Shown one piece after another: positions 6,575-10,131 of a stretch of DNA of 10,131 nucleotides (position 1 is the first letter of the stretch; the number at the start of each line of letters is the position of its first letter). The notes below the pieces were generated by a model. The model saw nothing but the letters and a program-made list of their open reading frames with translations. It was not told where the DNA came from and did not search any database. Source of the DNA: Bacteroidales bacterium UBA1237 (GTDB taxonomy: Bacteria > Bacteroidota > Bacteroidia > Bacteroidales > UBA932). The stretch is from NCBI GenBank assembly GCA_002308935.1, contig DBWN01000271.1, forward strand, positions 1 to 10,131. Direction: 5' to 3'. A program made the translations under genes and the position numbers.

Positions 6575-8584
6575 ATGAAAAAAAACAGCCTTGCGTTATT
6601 GCTGCTCTTTGTTCCTTTCATTCTCGGAGCACGCGAAGTCAGATCCCTCAATGAAGGATGGTCTTTCTTCAAGGGATTCGTAAAGACCGGTCCTGTCGCC
6701 GGTTCTTCTTTCGGGCAAGGGCCCACAGGAGAAGCCGTAACCCTCCCACATTGCTGGAATGCCGATGAATTCCAGAAAGAAGGGGACTATTATAGGGGCT
6801 ACGGCACATACAACAGGACTCTGGACATTCCTGAAAGCATGATCGGAAAAAGGATCTTCCTCAAATTCGAGGGGGCCGGAAGCGTTGCTGTCCTTCAAGT
6901 CAACTCCACATTTGTCGGAGAACATAAGGGATCGTATAACGCCTTCACTTTCGAAATCACCGACTATGTCAAGCCGGGCTCGAACGCCATTACCGTTGTG
7001 TGCAACAACTCCCCGACTTTCGAAGTCGCACCCTTCGGCGGAGACTTCAATATCTACGGAGGACTCTATAGGGACGTGTGGCTTGAAGTTACGGAATCCA
7101 CCTGTATTTCCCCTCTGTATTATGGCTCTGACGGAGTGCTCATTTCACAAAGGACAACGCCACAGAGAGCAGATGTGACCGCCCAAGTTCATTTGTCCAC
7201 GCTCTCCGATTTCGAAGGCTGCGAGGTCCGTTTCACCTTGTCCGATGCTTCTGGGAAAAAGGTCGCCGAGACTTACTACGACAGAATCTTCAACGACGTT
7301 GTTGAATGCAACTTGGGAATAGACAATCCCCACCTTTGGAACGGGAAAGACGATCCTTATCTGTACACCGCCGTCACAACCCTTCTCAAAGACGGCAAGG
7401 AAATTGACCGCATAGAAGACAAGATCGGATTCAGGTATTTTCACGTAGACAGGGACAAGGGATTCTTCCTCAACGGAAACCATCTCAAGCTTCAGGGAGT
7501 ATCCCGTCACCAGGATTGGGACAAGTTGGGCAACGCCCTCACAAAAGAGAATCACCTCAAAGACTACGACATGTTCGATGAGATGGGCGTGAATTCACTC
7601 AGGCTCGCCCACTACCCTCAGGCGCATTTCATGTTCGAAGAAGCCGACAGAAGAGGCTATGTCGTATGGGAGGAAATCCCCTTCGTGGGAACATGGGTCG
7701 CGAACCCCGCATTCGAAGACAATCTTGAACTTCAGCTCAGGGAGATGATCGCCCAGAACTTCAACCATCCCTCCATCTGCTTCTGGGGGCTTTATAATGA
7801 GATACAAGCGGGCACCGACAAGATTGTAGCAAGACTGCAGTCTGTCGCCAAGTCAATGGATCCCGGAAGGCTGACAACTTGCGCCGTCTATATAGATTCG
7901 TCCAATGAATTCATCCCGGACGTGATGGCCTTCAACAAATACTACGGATGGTATTATGGAAAGAAGAACGATCTGGGACCTTTCCTTGACCAGTGGCACG
8001 CTGAACACCCTACCGCCTCAATCGGCATAAGCGAATACGGGGCAGGCGCCAGCCCTCTTATGCATGTGGGGCAATATAACGAGGACGACTTCACCGTATA
8101 TGACTCTATGGGCAAGAACCATCCTATGGAAAGACAGACCGATATACATAGGGTACAATGGCCTGTCATAGCCGAGCGAGACTGGATCTGGGGATCCTAC
8201 GTATGGAACATGTTCGATTTCGGAGCATCGGGCAGATACGAAGGAGACAGCCCCAACCAGAATGACAAAGGCCTTGTCACCATCGACAGGAAGACAAGAA
8301 AAGACGCCTTCTATTACTACAAAGCCAACTGGAACAAGTCCGTCCCGACTGTCCACCTTTGCTCAAAGAATTACACCGAAAGGAAAGAGGACCTTACCGA
8401 CATCATTGTTTTCACTACTGCCCCTACGGCAACACTCTACCTCAACGGGAAAAAAGTGTCTCAGAAGAAGGCGGACAATTATTCCACTGTCGAATGGAAG
8501 GATGTCAAACTGCAGAAAGGGAACAATAGCGTAAGGATAGTGACCCCTCAAGGTGAAGAATCAGCCCTCTGGAATGTACTCTAG
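6575..8584 (+). CDS. Secreted GH2 glycoside hydrolase, probably beta-galactosidase-like
   Basis: The start at 6575 is preferred over the in-frame ATG at 6500: 6500 lies inside the epimerase gene, while 6575 follows an A-rich leader and begins a clear signal peptide (MKK, then a hydrophobic core, cleavage near residue 18-19, no lipobox Cys). The mature enzyme should reach the periplasm or beyond. Of 669 residues, about 20-190 form the sugar-binding jelly roll, 195-290 the immunoglobulin-like domain, and 295-585 the TIM barrel. The remainder resembles a small DUF4982-type beta domain. The acid/base is Glu409 in GLYNEI and the nucleophile Glu487 in GISEYGAG. RLAHYP and SYVWNMFDF are further GH2 hallmarks. 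The NE context favours beta-galactosidase over beta-mannosidase or beta-glucuronidase, but GH2 specificity is hard to predict. Its stop overlaps that of the convergent peptidase gene. Confidence 0.9.
   Translation: MKKNSLALLLLFVPFILGAREVRSLNEGWSFFKGFVKTGPVAGSSFGQGPTGEAVTLPHCWNADEFQKEGDYYRGYGTYNRTLDIPESMIGKRIFLKFEGAGSVAVLQVNSTFVGEHKGSYNAFTFEITDYVKPGSNAITVVCNNSPTFEVAPFGGDFNIYGGLYRDVWLEVTESTCISPLYYGSDGVLISQRTTPQRADVTAQVHLSTLSDFEGCEVRFTLSDASGKKVAETYYDRIFNDVVECNLGIDNPHLWNGKDDPYLYTAVTTLLKDGKEIDRIEDKIGFRYFHVDRDKGFFLNGNHLKLQGVSRHQDWDKLGNALTKENHLKDYDMFDEMGVNSLRLAHYPQAHFMFEEADRRGYVVWEEIPFVGTWVANPAFEDNLELQLREMIAQNFNHPSICFWGLYNEIQAGTDKIVARLQSVAKSMDPGRLTTCAVYIDSSNEFIPDVMAFNKYYGWYYGKKNDLGPFLDQWHAEHPTASIGISEYGAGASPLMHVGQYNEDDFTVYDSMGKNHPMERQTDIHRVQWPVIAERDWIWGSYVWNMFDFGASGRYEGDSPNQNDKGLVTIDRKTRKDAFYYYKANWNKSVPTVHLCSKNYTERKEDLTDIIVFTTAPTATLYLNGKKVSQKKADNYSTVEWKDVKLQKGNNSVRIVTPQGEESALWNVL
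8581..8584. other. Shared palindromic stop codons of convergent genes (CTAG)
   Basis: The palindrome CTAG supplies TAG for the plus-strand GH2 gene (8582-8584) and TAG for the minus-strand peptidase gene (8583-8581). The two coding regions therefore overlap by 4 bp with no intergenic space. Confidence 0.9.
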
Positions 8585-10131
8585 CGCACCGTCTCTCTGA
8601 AAAGAAGATCAGCGCTCTGAAGAATCTTGTTTTTCATTATAACGGGATAGTCCGGTCTTTCCGAAAGGAAGGACTGGACTTCCTTTTTGGCCTCCGGGGT
8701 GTCGTGCTGTGAGAGAACTGCAGAAATCCAGTTCTTCGGGAAAAAGATGTCCCCTGTCCTCTGGATCTCCAACAATTCCTCCAATGCCGGACGGATGTAC
8801 TTCACGGCTTCTTTCTGGCGGAGGGTATGGTTCAGATACCCGAGGGCCGAATTCACCCAAGGCTCCTGTATCCGGTTCTCCTTCTCAAGCAGGCTTTCCA
8901 TCAAGGCATCCCTGTTTTCTTGTGAAGGGTCAACAGCTCTTATGACGAATTCAAACTCCCTTTTCCTGTCAGGGTCCGACAATCTCTCCGTCTCCGCCCG
9001 TTTTATCGTATCGAACTTCTCAGGAAAGCGTACCGCCAATTCGTACGAAAGGGTCATATAGTCCCTTTCTCCGAGAGAAATGCCATGCCACGTGCTTTCA
9101 TGCTCCCATACCGAATACAGTTCTTCTCCGACCTTTCCACTATGGAAAACTCCGATAAGAGCCCGGTACGCGGACACCCTGCACTCCTGGGACAAAGCAC
9201 GCGTAGAGATGTCGTACAAGTACCCTTCGGTGACTTCGCTTCCTCTCAAGGGACCATGAACAGCCATACTTTTTAGATAAGATACGGCAGTTCCTGCTAC
9301 AAGAGGGTTGGATTCAGAAAGCGCGGCATCCCTCAGGAATCCCGCAAACGTTTCCGGCTTTACGCGTCCCTCCAGATTGTTCTCATACAAAGTGGCAAGT
9401 ACGGACACCCTTTCTGCCGGACTTGAAAGTCCATGATATGTTTTCTCAAGACGAAGAACATCATCCGGTCCGAGCACAAAATAACCATAACCCTTCGAAG
9501 AAAGATTGGGAACGACAACCGTTCCTGTAGGGTAAGAATGCCCGAGGTCGTAAGTCACCTTGTCAGAATCAAGCCAAAGGGTGATGCGTTCAAGGACTTT
9601 TCCATCATCGGCCAAAGCAAAGTCCACTTCCTGAGGCCATACCACGTTCCTTCCTAGGGGATCTTCCTGACGGACAACGAGGTTTCTTGCGTTCAGTTCA
9701 GCGGTTATCCTGGGCATGCCTTCTGAATGCACCCATGCGTCACTCCATCCCTTGAGGTCCGTTTCGCTGTATTTGTCAAGGACATCTATAAGATTGTCCC
9801 ATGTAGCATTGGAATACATGTACCTGGAAAGATATTCCCTCAATCCGCTGCGGAAAGGGTCTTCCCCCATCATCGAAGAAAGCATGCGCATGACAACAGG
9901 AGCCTTGTCGTAAACAATGTTCCCGTATACAAGTCCGGCATTCTGAAGATTGTCAAGCGGCTGTGAAAGAGAAACGGTTCCCCTGGAACGGTCCTCGGCA
10001 TAGGCCGGGATGTTGAAGCTTGTGAACTCGTTCACAGAGGAGTCCACCTCACCGAATTTTTCAGCGGACACCTTCGCTGCGAAATGGTTTGCGAAGACTT
10101 CTTTTATCCATACATCGTTGAACCATTTCAT
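8581..10131 (-). CDS. M1-family zinc aminopeptidase, C-terminal part (runs off right edge)
   Basis: The 516 visible residues are the C-terminal portion of a gluzincin aminopeptidase that removes N-terminal residues from peptides. The ATG at 10131-10129 is almost certainly internal. The first residues, MKWFNDVWIKEVFAN, correspond to the segment just after the HEXXH zinc motif, and Glu11 of the fragment is the third zinc ligand of HEXXH-x18-E. HEXXH itself and the GxMEN motif must lie beyond the right edge. Tyr74, in IVYDKAPVVMRML, matches the transition-state-stabilising tyrosine, at the distance from the zinc Glu expected for the family. From about residue 145 on is a beta-sandwich and then an alpha-helical repeat region of ERAP1_C/HEAT-like character. 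The reading frame is intact to the TAG at 8583-8581. Signal peptide and location cannot be judged because the N-terminus is missing. Confidence 0.9.
   Translation of the reverse strand: MKWFNDVWIKEVFANHFAAKVSAEKFGEVDSSVNEFTSFNIPAYAEDRSRGTVSLSQPLDNLQNAGLVYGNIVYDKAPVVMRMLSSMMGEDPFRSGLREYLSRYMYSNATWDNLIDVLDKYSETDLKGWSDAWVHSEGMPRITAELNARNLVVRQEDPLGRNVVWPQEVDFALADDGKVLERITLWLDSDKVTYDLGHSYPTGTVVVPNLSSKGYGYFVLGPDDVLRLEKTYHGLSSPAERVSVLATLYENNLEGRVKPETFAGFLRDAALSESNPLVAGTAVSYLKSMAVHGPLRGSEVTEGYLYDISTRALSQECRVSAYRALIGVFHSGKVGEELYSVWEHESTWHGISLGERDYMTLSYELAVRFPEKFDTIKRAETERLSDPDRKREFEFVIRAVDPSQENRDALMESLLEKENRIQEPWVNSALGYLNHTLRQKEAVKYIRPALEELLEIQRTGDIFFPKNWISAVLSQHDTPEAKKEVQSFLSERPDYPVIMKNKILQSADLLFRETVR
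8605..8634 (+). terminator. Possible weak terminator for the plus-strand operon
   Basis: Just past the GH2 stop, AAGA-TCAG (8605-8612) can pair with CTGA (8617-8620) and TCTT (8625-8628), with a 4-nt bulge. A run of five T follows at 8630-8634. The stem is short, AT-rich and imperfect, and it lies inside the 3' end of the opposing peptidase gene, so it would have to serve as coding sequence too. It is the only terminator-like structure seen at this convergent junction. Confidence 0.28.

Noticed and set aside
1..10131. Mobile elements, CRISPR arrays, tRNA/rRNA genes or a defence/toxin-antitoxin system
   Set aside because: No transposase, integrase, spaced repeats, cloverleaf or unrecognised accessory gene was seen; every substantial coding region fits a known family.

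Overview
The window looks like chromosomal DNA from a member of the Bacteroidota, most likely Bacteroidales. Three things point there. Two upstream elements match the Bacteroidetes sigma-ABfr promoter (TTG, 19 nt, TAnnTTTG). Shine-Dalgarno sequences are weak or absent, with A-rich leaders instead. The gene families (CdaA, MutS2, short ManC, AGE/cellobiose-2-epimerase-like, DUF4982-type GH2, M1 peptidase with a WxKEVFAN motif) are typical of that phylum. Coding regions are of moderate GC; the intergenic region at the left is strongly AT-rich. The species cannot be named from this.

Layout. Bases 1-34 (minus strand) hold the first 11 codons of a gene whose start reads MPGLIGKKIGM, the hallmark N-terminus of ribosomal protein L3 (rplC); the rest lies off the left edge. 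Bases 35-309 are an AT-rich divergent promoter region: a leftward promoter at 95-124 feeds the L3 gene and a rightward promoter at 184-214 feeds a long plus-strand gene set. Six plus-strand genes follow with gaps of only 23-44 nt: cdaA (diadenylate cyclase), mutS2, a mannose-1-phosphate guanylyltransferase (manC-like), a YqeY/GatB-like protein, an AGE-family sugar epimerase and a secreted GH2 glycoside hydrolase. No gap contains a convincing promoter or terminator, so this may be one transcription unit of about 8.3 kb. From the right edge an M1-family zinc aminopeptidase runs leftward (N-terminal part missing) and converges on the GH2 gene; the two stop codons share a CTAG palindrome at 8581-8584.

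How the genes may work together. CdaA makes the second messenger c-di-AMP, linked in other bacteria to osmotic and cell-wall homeostasis. MutS2 acts in recombination control and ribosome rescue. ManC supplies GDP-mannose for surface glycans. The last two genes look like carbohydrate use: an exported GH2 enzyme (probably beta-galactosidase-like) and a cytoplasmic disaccharide 2-epimerase. The mix looks more like a housekeeping co-transcription unit with a sugar-use tail than a dedicated pathway. I see no SusC/SusD pair, GH130 phosphorylase, mobile element, CRISPR array, tRNA/rRNA or defence system. The most noteworthy points are the RHK variant in the CdaA active-site motif, the L3 gene that seems to start a transcript without rpsJ in front of it, and the leader RNA structures in the divergent region.
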